From contig NZ_JAOZEW010000014.1 in NCBI RefSeq assembly GCF_025847235.1, positions 1-64,000 of the forward strand: a stretch of DNA of 64,000 nt. The letters run 5' to 3'. Shown here piece after piece: positions 27,804 through 36,851 of this stretch. The position numbers and the translations under genes were made by a program. The notes under the pieces were generated by a model. It made no database searches, had not been told where the DNA came from, and saw nothing but the letters and a program-made list of their open reading frames with translations. Source of the stretch: Flavobacterium shii (GTDB lineage: Bacteria > Bacteroidota > Bacteroidia > Flavobacteriales > Flavobacteriaceae). How positions within the stretch are numbered: position 1 is the stretch's first letter; each line of letters opens with the position of its first letter.

Positions 27804-30800
27804 ATGAAACTAAAATTATTTTTATTTATGGCGTTCATTTTCATTCTCAAAGTAAGCGCCCAAGGCCTGCCTTGTAGAGCAAAAGAAGAAAATGATAAGA
27901 TTTACAAACAGAGCCCTAATGCATTAAAAGAAAGACAAGATTTTGATGCATTTAGTAAAAAGTTTAGATCCGAAAGAAAATCTAAAACTTCCAAAGTATT
28001 ACAGACATCGTATGTGATTCCTGTTGTTTTTCATATATATGGCGATGTTCAAAGCGGAAAAACGATTACTTATCAAAAAATCGTTAATCACTTAGCACAA
28101 CTTAATGATGATTTTAACGGTCGTAATGCCGATTATGCAACGGTTGATCCCTTTTTTCAAGCCAGAAGAGGTACATTAAATGTTGAATTTAAGTTGGCCA
28201 AAATTGACCCAAATGGAGGCTGCACTTCCGGAGTTATATTCCATTCTGCCAAAAACGGTTACGGCAATGGTAGTGGATATGATGATCAAATTGCAGCAGA
28301 TGCCTGGGACAATACAAAGTACATGAATGTTTATATCCAAAATGACCTGTATCAGGATGGAACACTCAATAACTCTGGCGTTGCATGGTACCCAGACTCA
28401 GGAATGACAGCCAGTAACACGGCGAGAGTTGTTTTTAATGGAGCTTATTTATATGATAACTCATACAGTAAAGAGTTTTCGGCTACATTAACACATGAAT
28501 TTGGACATTTCATGAATTTAATACACACTTTCGAAGGCGGATGTACTGGCACAGATGAAGTAGATGACACTCCTCTCGAGGATGGGAAACATACACTAGC
28601 CTGCACTCAAGGAACAAATTGTAACGGAGACCGGGTAAACAATGAAAATTACATGGGATACAACGGAGCACAAGGTTGTTATAAAATGTATACTCAGGGA
28701 CAAATTGACCGGATGCTCGCGGCCTTGGAACATCCTGCAAGAAAAACACTATGGCAAGAAAGCAACCTCATTGCAACCGGAGTGAATTACACCGGAAGCT
28801 TACTGACTGCAAATACTAGTTCTTTTAAGGAAGCTGTTGCAAATGATGGCTCTTTCGACACAGCATCAATAATCACACTATCAGGAACAAAAATACTCAC
28901 ACTTAGTTCCGGAACAATGATCGCAGGAACACATTTTACGCATACATTTCCAGCAGGAATTACACCAGTACTTACAGTTAATTCCAATTCACAAATAACT
29001 GTAACATTAACAGGTAAAGCGACAAATCATTTAGTATCCAATAATATAAAAGGAGCTATTACATTTTTACCGGCTGCATTCTCTGGTGGCATTACAGGTT
29101 TATCTTGTACAAGCTTATATTACGATTTTAAATATGTGGATCCCTATGGGATTTTCTTTGTTGATATGCCAGACGTAACTGTTTCATCGGCACTTACATG
29201 GAAATATTTTGAAATCGAAAAAGGGGATGATTCTGCTTTTGGAGGATGGAGATTTGCAGCAAATGCGTTAAAAATCGAAACCTATGCCAAAAAATTAGTA
29301 TGCGAAACAGGTACAAAAAATATTTCGCTATTAGGAGCAAATACTCAAGTAGGAACTACAAGTAATTTTACAGCACCAGGAGCATACCCTAATCAGTTGG
29401 ATTTACGCACAGCAGCTTATACAAATTGGGATGGTAAAACAGGATATGTAGGTTTTGACTACCTAATAGACGGATTAACTTGCTATGGCTGGTTTAAAGT
29501 TACTGTCGCCGCAAATGGAGATGGATATACAATCTCCGAATATGCGTATAACACCCAACCGGGAGCATCAATATATACAGGCATGACGGCAAAAACCGCT
29601 GTAGTATTATCTGCCAATACTTTGTATGAAGGAGACGCAAATGATGGCGGAATTACCTCTAATACCGAAATCTCATTATCTACCAATAATGGAACTTTTA
29701 CCAAAAGTACAGGAACTTTTACCGCAGGTACCGATTATACTATTTCGGGAGTTCCAGCAGGTTTAACTGCCGTTTTAACATTACAAAGTAACTCCAAAGT
29801 AGCACTTACATTTACAGGAAAAGCAAGTTCACATTTACCGGCAAATGACGCTTCAGTAATAGTTACATTTAAAGATGTTGCAATAACAGGAGGCATAGTA
29901 ACACTCGATAATGCAGTAAAAACAATAAATTTAAAATTCGATGCTCCATACGGAATCGTTTATGTAGACAATCCAGATTATGTAGTATCTCCAGCAGTTA
30001 CCTGGAAATATATTGATCTTGGTATAGGAGATAATACCGAATACGGAGCTTGGCAATTTGCAGCCAATGCACTAAAAATCGAAACCTATGGTAAAAGATT
30101 AGTAGGTGTAACAGGTACACGAAATATTGCAAAAATTGCTGCAGGAACTTCTATAGGTTCTACAAGCACATTTGTAACTCCGGGGGCAGCATATCCTGAC
30201 CAATTGGACTTGCGTACAGCAACTTACACAGCTTGGGATAATCAAACCGGTTATGTAGGTTTTGAATACACAAGCAGAGGTAGAGCTTGCTACGGATGGT
30301 TTAAAGTTAAAGTAACTGCAAGCGGGGATGGATATACCATTACAGATTATGCCTATAACACCAAACCTTATGAAGCTATAATAGCAGGAGCAACAAGCGG
30401 AACAACTGTTGCCGCGCCAACAAATTTAGTAGCGACAGCCAATTCAACTTCACTTCAAGCTATATTAACATGGACAGATAATGCAACCAATGAAACAGCA
30501 TATACTTTAGAAAGAGCCTCAACAGATGGTGTTTATAGTGTTATCGCCACGCTTGGAGCAAATGTAGCAACTTATACAAACACAGGGCTTACCGCAGGAA
30601 ATACTTATACATACAGAGTGAGAGCAAATGCAAACACTACTTATTCTGATTATTCGAATGTTGCAACGGCTGTAATCACATCCACTTCAGCTTATTGTAG
30701 CGCTCAGGGAACTAATCAATACGAATATATTAAAGAGGTAGTAATTGGAAGTTTCACAAATACATCTGGAGCAGATACTTCGGGGTATGGAAATTATACT

Positions 30801-31658
30801 TCTAAGAATATTACATTGACTCCAAATGCTAGTGTTGCAGTAAGTTTAACTCCTGGTTTCTCAAGCTCAAATTATACAGAATCTTGGGGAGTTTGGATTG
30901 ATTACAACAAAAACAACACATTCGAAGCTTCAGAAAAAGTAATTAATGGACTTTCGTCAAATGGTACAGTTACGGGTAATTTTACTGTAGCAAATGCAAC
31001 CGGAACTACCAGAATGCGTATTGTAATGAAGTACAATGCAAACCCTGAATCTACATGCGGAAGTATTGGCGATGGAGAAGTCGAAGATTATACGGTAACA
31101 TTCGGACCTACAAATCCAAATCCAGTAACTTTGGCAACACCTACAAATATTACTAACTCAGGAATTTATGCTTCTGGATTCTATGCATCATGGACACAAG
31201 TAACCAGTGCCACAGGTTACGAGGTACAGTTGTATAAAGCTGCAACTGGATGGGCTACTATTGGAACATCAACTACGTATTATTTATGGATTCCAAAACA
31301 AAGTACAGAAACTGCGTATAGATTTAGAGTAAGAGCAACAAACGCAGCAGGAACGAGCGATTGGAGTAATTATCTTGATATAAATCTTCCTCTTGCCGGA
31401 GCCGAAGTCAATGATATATCAACTGGTAATAAATCTTTTGCAATGTATCCAAATCCAGCTTCAGATGTTCTTAATTTCTCTTTCGAAAATGTAAATAGTA
31501 CAACGGCAGTGATTACGATTTACAATAACAATGGGGTTATAATTGACACTATTCGCAATGCATCCAGTTATACGTTACAGTATTTACCAACTGGTATTTA
31601 TCATGTAATACTCACAGATGGTACTTTTAAGCAAAGCAAAAAATTATTAAAAAAATAA
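27804..31658 (+). CDS. Type IX-secreted M43-family metalloprotease with duplicated C-terminal modules
   Basis: The start at 27804 gives a signal peptide (MKLKLFLFMAFIFILKVSA) and 1284 residues; the frame is open further upstream but overlaps the promoter. The catalytic domain is M43 (pappalysin-like): zinc motif HEFGHFMNLIH at 231-241 and Met-turn ENYMGYNG. Then come two similar modules at about 330-590 and 600-860 (shared YGIFFVDMPD/YGIVYVDNPD and a repeated CYGWFKV), a fibronectin III domain, a GEVED domain (WIDYNKNNTFE, ending GEVEDYTV), a second fibronectin III domain, and a C-terminal type IX sorting domain (MYPNPASDVLNFSF to KKLLKK). It should be exported and left on the surface or released. 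Confidence 0.9.
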   Translation: MKLKLFLFMAFIFILKVSAQGLPCRAKEENDKIYKQSPNALKERQDFDAFSKKFRSERKSKTSKVLQTSYVIPVVFHIYGDVQSGKTITYQKIVNHLAQLNDDFNGRNADYATVDPFFQARRGTLNVEFKLAKIDPNGGCTSGVIFHSAKNGYGNGSGYDDQIAADAWDNTKYMNVYIQNDLYQDGTLNNSGVAWYPDSGMTASNTARVVFNGAYLYDNSYSKEFSATLTHEFGHFMNLIHTFEGGCTGTDEVDDTPLEDGKHTLACTQGTNCNGDRVNNENYMGYNGAQGCYKMYTQGQIDRMLAALEHPARKTLWQESNLIATGVNYTGSLLTANTSSFKEAVANDGSFDTASIITLSGTKILTLSSGTMIAGTHFTHTFPAGITPVLTVNSNSQITVTLTGKATNHLVSNNIKGAITFLPAAFSGGITGLSCTSLYYDFKYVDPYGIFFVDMPDVTVSSALTWKYFEIEKGDDSAFGGWRFAANALKIETYAKKLVCETGTKNISLLGANTQVGTTSNFTAPGAYPNQLDLRTAAYTNWDGKTGYVGFDYLIDGLTCYGWFKVTVAANGDGYTISEYAYNTQPGASIYTGMTAKTAVVLSANTLYEGDANDGGITSNTEISLSTNNGTFTKSTGTFTAGTDYTISGVPAGLTAVLTLQSNSKVALTFTGKASSHLPANDASVIVTFKDVAITGGIVTLDNAVKTINLKFDAPYGIVYVDNPDYVVSPAVTWKYIDLGIGDNTEYGAWQFAANALKIETYGKRLVGVTGTRNIAKIAAGTSIGSTSTFVTPGAAYPDQLDLRTATYTAWDNQTGYVGFEYTSRGRACYGWFKVKVTASGDGYTITDYAYNTKPYEAIIAGATSGTTVAAPTNLVATANSTSLQAILTWTDNATNETAYTLERASTDGVYSVIATLGANVATYTNTGLTAGNTYTYRVRANANTTYSDYSNVATAVITSTSAYCSAQGTNQYEYIKEVVIGSFTNTSGADTSGYGNYTSKNITLTPNASVAVSLTPGFSSSNYTESWGVWIDYNKNNTFEASEKVINGLSSNGTVTGNFTVANATGTTRMRIVMKYNANPESTCGSIGDGEVEDYTVTFGPTNPNPVTLATPTNITNSGIYASGFYASWTQVTSATGYEVQLYKAATGWATIGTSTTYYLWIPKQSTETAYRFRVRATNAAGTSDWSNYLDINLPLAGAEVNDISTGNKSFAMYPNPASDVLNFSFENVNSTTAVITIYNNNGVIIDTIRNASSYTLQYLPTGIYHVILTDGTFKQSKKLLKK

Positions 31659-31692
31659 ATTACTGCTTATTTTAAGAGAGTAATGCTAAACT

Positions 31693-31730
31693 AAACCCGT
31701 TGAAAGAAAGCCTTTCAACGGGTTTTTATT
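31693..31730. terminator. Strong terminator after the secreted protease
   Basis: A perfect 14-bp inverted repeat (31693-31706 and 31712-31725, core CCCGTTGAAAG) with a 5-base loop is followed by T-rich sequence. It also lies downstream of the S41 gene on the other strand. Confidence 0.85.
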
Positions 31731-31784
31731 TGCAATTTGTTAATGTAAAAAACTATACTTTTTGTGTCTTATTGTGTTTCTTAT

Positions 31785-33119
31785 CTATTGGTCTTTTTTA
31801 TAAATTCTCTCCTGTCCGTCCTGATAGATTCTTTTGATTCCTGTTATTGAATTATTCTCGGAAATTATTCTAATACGGAAACTATCTATTCCATCAACCA
31901 AAAATAAATCTTTTTCCAAAGGCGTTAGCAAAAGAGTAACCCTATTATCCCATTTATAATATAAATTATTTGTTTCGTATATCAATTCTGTTTTACCATA
32001 TTTTCCTTGGTATGATTTTAAAATTGCAGGATCTACATTTACCGGTTTTTGTCTGTTTTTTACAACAGGAACAAACCAATCAATATCTTTTGATGAATCC
32101 TCATTTTTTAAGGCTAGTTTTTGCAAGGCTAATAAATGCGAAGTATTTACTGCCTCTTCGCTTTTGCAAAGAACATCTGGTACAACACCTTTTCCTTCGA
32201 AATCAAGATTTGTGATAGGATCTTTCACTTCTCCAAACGGAATATTTACAGAAAAACCTTGCGGTAATACTTTTCGATCAATAGGATGTGCTCCGCCTGC
32301 CGTTTTTTCGCCCACAATAATGACCCGTTTTAAATTTTGAAGCGAATAACTCATCCATTCGGCAGCCGAAAAAGTAGCTCCACTCGTTAAAATATAAATA
32401 TCAATATCATCCAGACGTTTACCTGGGACAGATGGCAACAGCCACATTTCTCTGTCTATTTTTTTTCTGTTTTTCTCGTAATAATAATATTTATAAAGCG
32501 GTAGTTCTTTATCCGAATAAAAGTAACTACTAATAAATTGTCCCATTTCCATTGCTCCACCATTATTTTTGCGTAAATCTATAATTAGTGCATCTGTATT
32601 ACTTAAAAATTGCATCATAGATGCGGCAGTTTCGCTTGCTATTGCAGGATCTTCAAAATAAGTAAATTCTAAATATCCAACATTTCCCTCCAGAATTCGA
32701 GCTTGTTGAAATCCAAAATTCTTCTTTTTAGCTTCTGCTAATTCCTCTGCTTTAATTTTCTTACGAGACTCATTATCAATATTTTTTAACTGACTATCCG
32801 ACCATTGCGGATCATACATCACTCTAAAATGTAAATCTTTACTAACATCCAAGAGACCTGTGGTGAGTTTAAGAGCAAATTCATTTGGATTTAAAATGTT
32901 TTTATAGTTTCCTTTTTTATAATTTTCATTCAGTTTTTTCTTTATTTCGCCAATAGCGTTTGGTCTAATATAAAACTCATCGAGTTCCTTGATTAGCGAA
33001 TCGATGATTTGTTTTTTGTTTAATTCCGTAAGATTGATTTCTTCTTTTTGAATCGATTCTTTTTGTGAATATCCACAAATCGAGAATAGTAACAATGCTA
33101 AAGTTATAATGTGTTTCAT
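31785..33119 (-). CDS. Exported S41 family peptidase
   Basis: The 444-residue protein has a signal peptide (first 18 residues, ending GYSQ) and an S41 C-terminal-processing-protease-like core. DALIIDLRKNNGG marks the core strand, and the catalytic Ser lies in TSGATFSAAEWMS with Lys in GEKTAGGAHP. The PDZ domain of Prc/CtpA is not evident. The C-terminal 100 residues after VVKNRQKP form an extra beta-rich domain. It follows the MarR gene after two bases, so both form one operon. It is probably periplasmic; the substrate is unknown. Confidence 0.85.
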   Translation of the reverse strand: MKHIITLALLLFSICGYSQKESIQKEEINLTELNKKQIIDSLIKELDEFYIRPNAIGEIKKKLNENYKKGNYKNILNPNEFALKLTTGLLDVSKDLHFRVMYDPQWSDSQLKNIDNESRKKIKAEELAEAKKKNFGFQQARILEGNVGYLEFTYFEDPAIASETAASMMQFLSNTDALIIDLRKNNGGAMEMGQFISSYFYSDKELPLYKYYYYEKNRKKIDREMWLLPSVPGKRLDDIDIYILTSGATFSAAEWMSYSLQNLKRVIIVGEKTAGGAHPIDRKVLPQGFSVNIPFGEVKDPITNLDFEGKGVVPDVLCKSEEAVNTSHLLALQKLALKNEDSSKDIDWFVPVVKNRQKPVNVDPAILKSYQGKYGKTELIYETNNLYYKWDNRVTLLLTPLEKDLFLVDGIDSFRIRIISENNSITGIKRIYQDGQERIYKKDQ

Positions 33120-33121
33120 TT

Positions 33122-33562
33122 TTATGCAGTTTTACAATTAGAAATTATTTTATGAAGTAGTTTGTCAAGTAATTCTATTTCATCAATAGCCAGTCCATCA
33201 AGTGCTGTTTTGCGATTTAGCTTAAATATAGGCGTCAATAAACCAATAGTTTTTTGCCCTTTTTCGGTTATTACAAGCTTCGATTTTCTTTTATCAAGTT
33301 CATTTATTTCTCTTGACAGATAATCTTTTTTAACCATTAATTCAATTATTCTGGTGACCGAAGCATTATCCTTAAAGATTAGTTTCGCCATTTCTATTTG
33401 AGAAATTTTTGAGTTTTCGTTTAAGATAATTAATACTAAACATTGATCGACTGTAATATCACTTACAATCTTCTGTATGTTCTTTTGACAAACTTTCCTA
33501 TATTCTTTAATTGCCTGCTCAATGGTGTAAAGTACTGTTCCAGTTGGGTTTTTATGCTTCAT
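33122..33562 (-). CDS. MarR family transcriptional regulator
   Basis: The 146-residue protein has the MarR winged helix: ISQIEMAKLIFKDNASVTR as recognition region, then LVKKDYLSR-like wing residues with RKSKLVITEKGQK. It forms a two-gene operon with the S41 peptidase directly behind it. Two perfect palindromes at its promoter (33589-33600 and 33611-33630) are probable operators for autoregulation. The ligand is unknown. Confidence 0.88.
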   Translation of the reverse strand: MKHKNPTGTVLYTIEQAIKEYRKVCQKNIQKIVSDITVDQCLVLIILNENSKISQIEMAKLIFKDNASVTRIIELMVKKDYLSREINELDKRKSKLVITEKGQKTIGLLTPIFKLNRKTALDGLAIDEIELLDKLLHKIISNCKTA

Positions 33563-33588
33563 ATTGAACTGTTTATATATTGAATTAC

Positions 33589-33630
33589 TTGATATATCAA
33601 ATATAATTATTTATTCTAATATTAGAATAA
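33589..33630 (-). promoter_or_regulatory. MarR promoter with two palindromic operators
   Basis: On the minus strand a -7 element TATATTTG (33605-33598) is overlapped by the palindrome TTGATATATCAA (33589-33600) and preceded by the 20-bp perfect palindrome TTATTCTAATATTAGAATAA (33611-33630). A dimer on either site would block RNA polymerase, as known for MarR autorepression. Confidence 0.6.
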
Positions 33631-33692
33631 TATTTGTAAAAAAGTAAAAAGAAAATAATTTTGAGGTTGGAACTAACTGTTTAAGAAGACAT

Positions 33693-33725
33693 AAAAAAGC
33701 GCAAAAGTCAAAAAGACGTTTGCGC
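33693..33725 (-). terminator. Terminator of the kinase/NtrC-type operon
   Basis: On the minus strand a stem of GCGCAAA and GTC/GAC parts (33725-33715 with 33709-33699) is followed by six T. It lies about 160 bp after the kinase stop codon. The remaining 33726-33884 shows no gene. Confidence 0.65.
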
Positions 33726-33884
33726 ATTATTTTTGTGGTTTCTTGAGAGAATAGGTTAGGAGCCAGGTTCTACAAAAAATCTCCATAAGAAACTGGAAAT
33801 AATTTTGTTGGAGCTACTTGAAGGCATATGTTAGTTATCTTTTTAGCCTATTTGTAAAGATTATTCAATAGTAAGACAATAAAA

Positions 33885-35219
33885 TCATCCCTCAATCAAA
33901 CAAACTTCTAAAGTAGTTTTTCCATCTTCATTCTTATAGGCTAGGTAACCGCCATGAGCCTCTATAATACTTTTGGATAATGTTAATCCTATTCCGGCGC
34001 CTTCTTGTCGAGTGGTGAAGAAGGGTAAGAATATTTTGTTTTCTATTTCCTTTTCTATGCCTTTCCCATTATCTGTAATTCTTATAAAAGTTCTGTTTTC
34101 TTTGGCTTCAGTCGAAATGAAAATTTGCTTATTGTGAATGTCTTCAAGCGCATAAATACAATTTGTTAGAAGATTTATCAGCACTTGTTCCATTTGTTGT
34201 GAATCAACATTTATCGAGCGATTAAAAGTGATTGTATTTATAACTTCTATTTGATTTTTTCTGAATAATGGATTCATGATTTTAAGAGTATTATCTATCA
34301 AATATTGCAAATCTATTCTCTCCTTTTTGGGAGATGGCAACATAGCTAGTTTTCGATAACCCTCTACAAATTTTTGCAAATGATCGCTTCGCCTCAACAT
34401 CGTGGAAACACTATTTTTTATATCCTCCAGATCTTCGGCCGACATCGTATCTTGCTCTACCAAGTCTTGCAGGTTTTGACAAATGGAACGAATAGGAGTG
34501 ATGGAGTTTAAAAGTTCATGAGAAATGACTTTCATCAAATTGCTCCAAGCTTCTTTCTCTTTTTTCTCTACTACATTTTGAATTGAGTCCAGCAAAACAA
34601 TAAAGTAATCCAAATTACAAATTTCTGTTCTGGAAGTTTGCATCACAAATGTTTGTACGTTTTCATGATTTACACGAATCTCTAATGATGTTTTAATTTC
34701 TTGAAAATCTTGTCCCTCAATAACCTCACATAAAGAAGGTAAATGATTTTTTAAGTATTTCCATTTTGTGATTTTTGGAACATCAAAGTGTGTGGAAAAA
34801 TAATCATTCATTAAAAAAATGTTCCAGTCATTACCTTCCTTTTGCAAAATGAAAATTCCAGTTTCAATATTATTTAATATAGAACGATAAATAATATCCT
34901 TTGAAACCTCCTCTTTTTGTTTGTTTTTTAGAGTATCATACAGATTAAATAAATCATCATAGTTTTTATTGAACTTTAGCTTAGAAAAGTCTGAAGTGAA
35001 ATCATTTTGCAATATAGAACCTATAGTTTTATTATAGAGTAAAACGAAATTTCGAACATATAAATACATTTCTCGGATAAGAAAAAGAACAATGAACAAG
35101 CCAAATATAGCCGTGAAAATCAAATCCTTTTTAAAAGAGTAAATAGAAATTTCGATACCCAATAAAATAAGTATTAACCTCAGGAAAAGAAGGTTGTATA
35201 TTTTTAATGATTTAAACAT
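33885..35219 (-). CDS. Membrane sensor histidine kinase of an NtrC-type system
   Basis: The 444-residue protein has two close membrane helices (about residues 10-28 and 32-50), a PAS-like linker, a HisKA helix with the phospho-His in VISHELLNSITPIRS, and an ATPase domain with N box NLLTNCIYALED, G1 ITDNGKGIE, F box FLPFFTT and G2 GAGIGLTLSKSI. The periplasmic part is very short, so it probably senses in the membrane or cytoplasm. It follows the response regulator after five bases and should phosphorylate it. Confidence 0.88.
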   Translation of the reverse strand: MFKSLKIYNLLFLRLILILLGIEISIYSFKKDLIFTAIFGLFIVLFLIREMYLYVRNFVLLYNKTIGSILQNDFTSDFSKLKFNKNYDDLFNLYDTLKNKQKEEVSKDIIYRSILNNIETGIFILQKEGNDWNIFLMNDYFSTHFDVPKITKWKYLKNHLPSLCEVIEGQDFQEIKTSLEIRVNHENVQTFVMQTSRTEICNLDYFIVLLDSIQNVVEKKEKEAWSNLMKVISHELLNSITPIRSICQNLQDLVEQDTMSAEDLEDIKNSVSTMLRRSDHLQKFVEGYRKLAMLPSPKKERIDLQYLIDNTLKIMNPLFRKNQIEVINTITFNRSINVDSQQMEQVLINLLTNCIYALEDIHNKQIFISTEAKENRTFIRITDNGKGIEKEIENKIFLPFFTTRQEGAGIGLTLSKSIIEAHGGYLAYKNEDGKTTLEVCLIEG

Positions 35220-35224
35220 ATCTC

Positions 35225-36571
35225 TTATGGGTTTATGTTATATTTCTCTAAACGTCGGTATAATGAGCCTCTTGATAATCCTAGTTCTTCGGCTGTTTTA
35301 CTAATGTTATTATTGTTTTTAAGCAAAGCTTTTTCAACCGTAGCTTTTTCTACAGACGAAAGCTGAATATCATCCGGATTTTCGTCATAAGTTGTTATTT
35401 CGCTTAAATCTAAATCAGAAACTGTAATGCGATTGTTTTCACAAAGAATAACAGCGCGCTCGATTTTGTTTTCCATTTCACGGATATTCCCCTTCCAAGC
35501 ATGCTTTTCGATTTGTTCGAATACTTTTTTGTCAAAAGTAATTTTATCTCTATCGTATTTTGTTATCATTTTTTCCAAAAGATATTCTGCCAGAGGAATT
35601 TTGTCCTCGTTACGTTCTCGCAATGGAGGCAAGACTATTTCCATGGTATTAATACGATAATATAAATCTTCTCTAAAAGTTTTATCCTCAACTTCTAGTT
35701 TAAGATTTAAGTTGGTTGCCGTGATGATACGCACATTAAGCGGTCTGGGTTTTGTTTCTCCTAATCGGGTTACGGTTTTAGTTTGTATAACCTGTAACAG
35801 TTTTGATTGTAAATGTAGCGGGACATTTCCTATTTCGTCCAAGAAAATAGTTCCGTTTTGAGCCATTTCAAAACGTCCTGGGGTATCAATTTTTGCATCG
35901 GTAAAAGCTCCTTTGGCATAGCCAAATAATTCACTTTCGAATATATTAGAATTCAGCGAGCCCAAATCAACTGCAATAAACGGGTTATTTTTCCTTTCGG
36001 ATTGACCGTAAATATGATGTGCCAAAACAAATTTACCTGTTCCGTTTTCGCCCAATATTAAAACATTGGCATCAGTTTTAGCTACTTTATCTGCCAATGA
36101 ATATGCTTTTTTTATAATGTCTGAATTACCTACAAAGAAATCATCGGCAGGTTGGTGGTCTTTAAACTTCTTTTGGTCTTTACGAGATTTATCTACTGCT
36201 TGTTTTACAGATTCTAATAATTTTTTATTTTCCCATGGTTTTAAGATATAATCAAAAGCTCCAGATTTTAATCCTTCTACAGCCGTTTCGACTTTACCAA
36301 AAGCCGTCATTAGGATAACTACTGTTTTTGGCGAAAGCGTTTTTATCTCTTTTAATAAATACAAACCTTCTTTTCCGTCCTCAAAACCTATTCGATAATT
36401 CATGTCGAGCAAAACTACATCGATGGCATTTTTTGCCAATAATTCGACGATATTTTTTGGATTATTGAGCGTGTAAATGTTCTCAAAATACTTTTTCAGG
36501 TACACTTTGGACGCAAAAAGGATGTCTTCCTGGTCGTCTATGATTAATATTGAGGCGTTTGTCTTTTTCAT
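35225..36571 (-). CDS. NtrC-type sigma-54-dependent response regulator
   Basis: The 448-residue protein has a receiver domain with the phospho-Asp in VVLLDMNYR and Lys in ILKPWENK, a AAA+ domain with Walker A GENGTGKF, a GAFTDA form of the sigma-54 contact loop (GYAKGAFTDAK), Walker B GTIFLDEIGNVP and Arg finger region, and a C-terminal Fis-type HTH (ISKTAEELGLSRGSLYRRL). It should activate sigma-54 promoters when phosphorylated by the kinase at 33885. It is divergent from the ABC exporter genes, its likely target. GAFTDA in place of GAFTGA is a variant also seen in other activators. Confidence 0.9.
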   Translation of the reverse strand: MKKTNASILIIDDQEDILFASKVYLKKYFENIYTLNNPKNIVELLAKNAIDVVLLDMNYRIGFEDGKEGLYLLKEIKTLSPKTVVILMTAFGKVETAVEGLKSGAFDYILKPWENKKLLESVKQAVDKSRKDQKKFKDHQPADDFFVGNSDIIKKAYSLADKVAKTDANVLILGENGTGKFVLAHHIYGQSERKNNPFIAVDLGSLNSNIFESELFGYAKGAFTDAKIDTPGRFEMAQNGTIFLDEIGNVPLHLQSKLLQVIQTKTVTRLGETKPRPLNVRIITATNLNLKLEVEDKTFREDLYYRINTMEIVLPPLRERNEDKIPLAEYLLEKMITKYDRDKITFDKKVFEQIEKHAWKGNIREMENKIERAVILCENNRITVSDLDLSEITTYDENPDDIQLSSVEKATVEKALLKNNNNISKTAEELGLSRGSLYRRLEKYNINP

Positions 36572-36584
36572 TTTTGTTCGGTTA

Positions 36585-36611
36585 TGGACGAATAATGTCC
36601 AATAATGGACA
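36585..36611. promoter_or_regulatory. Probable enhancer sites of the NtrC-type regulator (TGGAC/GTCCA half-sites)
   Basis: Three half-sites stand in alternating direction: TGGAC (36585-36589), TGTCCA (36596-36601) and TGGACA (36606-36611). The last two form a perfect palindrome with a 4-bp spacer. They lie 14-40 bp before the regulator gene and about 60-85 bp upstream of a sigma-54-like promoter that faces the ABC genes, the usual enhancer position. Confidence 0.55.
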
Positions 36612-36670
36612 CTTTAAAATTTGGCTTTAAATAAAAATCTAAAAATAAGGCAGTTACAATGTTTAAAATT

Positions 36671-36687
36671 TTGGCATGAAAATCACA
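36671..36687 (+). promoter_or_regulatory. Possible sigma-54 promoter for the ABC exporter
   Basis: TTGGCATG matches the -24 element (YTGGCACG) at seven of eight positions; ten bases after the GG stands AC in place of the -12 GC, so the second half is weak. A second weak candidate (AG-N10-GC) is at 36715-36728. The enhancer-like palindrome upstream supports the first one. Confidence 0.3.
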
Positions 36688-36710
36688 TTAGGACTAACAA
36701 ATCATTAAGT

Positions 36711-36812
36711 ATGAGCATCATAATTGCAAGTAAAAGTAACAAAAAAAGGTATTTCTCAATTATATTGTTAATTATCTTAATTTCGAACCTGTTTCTTTTA
36801 CCTCGGCAATAA
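36711..36812 (+). CDS. Possible 33-residue membrane peptide upstream of the ABC genes
   Basis: ATG at 36711 opens 33 codons: a short basic start (ASKSNKKRYF) and one membrane helix (SIILLIILISNLFLL), ending in PRQ. It lies about 13 nt after the expected start point of the sigma-54-like promoter and 39 bp before the ABC ATPase. It may be a small membrane subunit, a leader peptide or chance; AT-rich DNA often encodes hydrophobic runs. Confidence 0.3.
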   Translation: MSIIIASKSNKKRYFSIILLIILISNLFLLPRQ

Positions 36813-36851
36813 AAAAAGTATGAAGAAATCAATAACCATTAAATAATCATC

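Noticed and set aside
36621..36710. Upstream extension of the 33-residue ORF from a TTG
   Set aside because: It would run through the sigma-54-like promoter; the ATG at 36711 is the only reasonable start.
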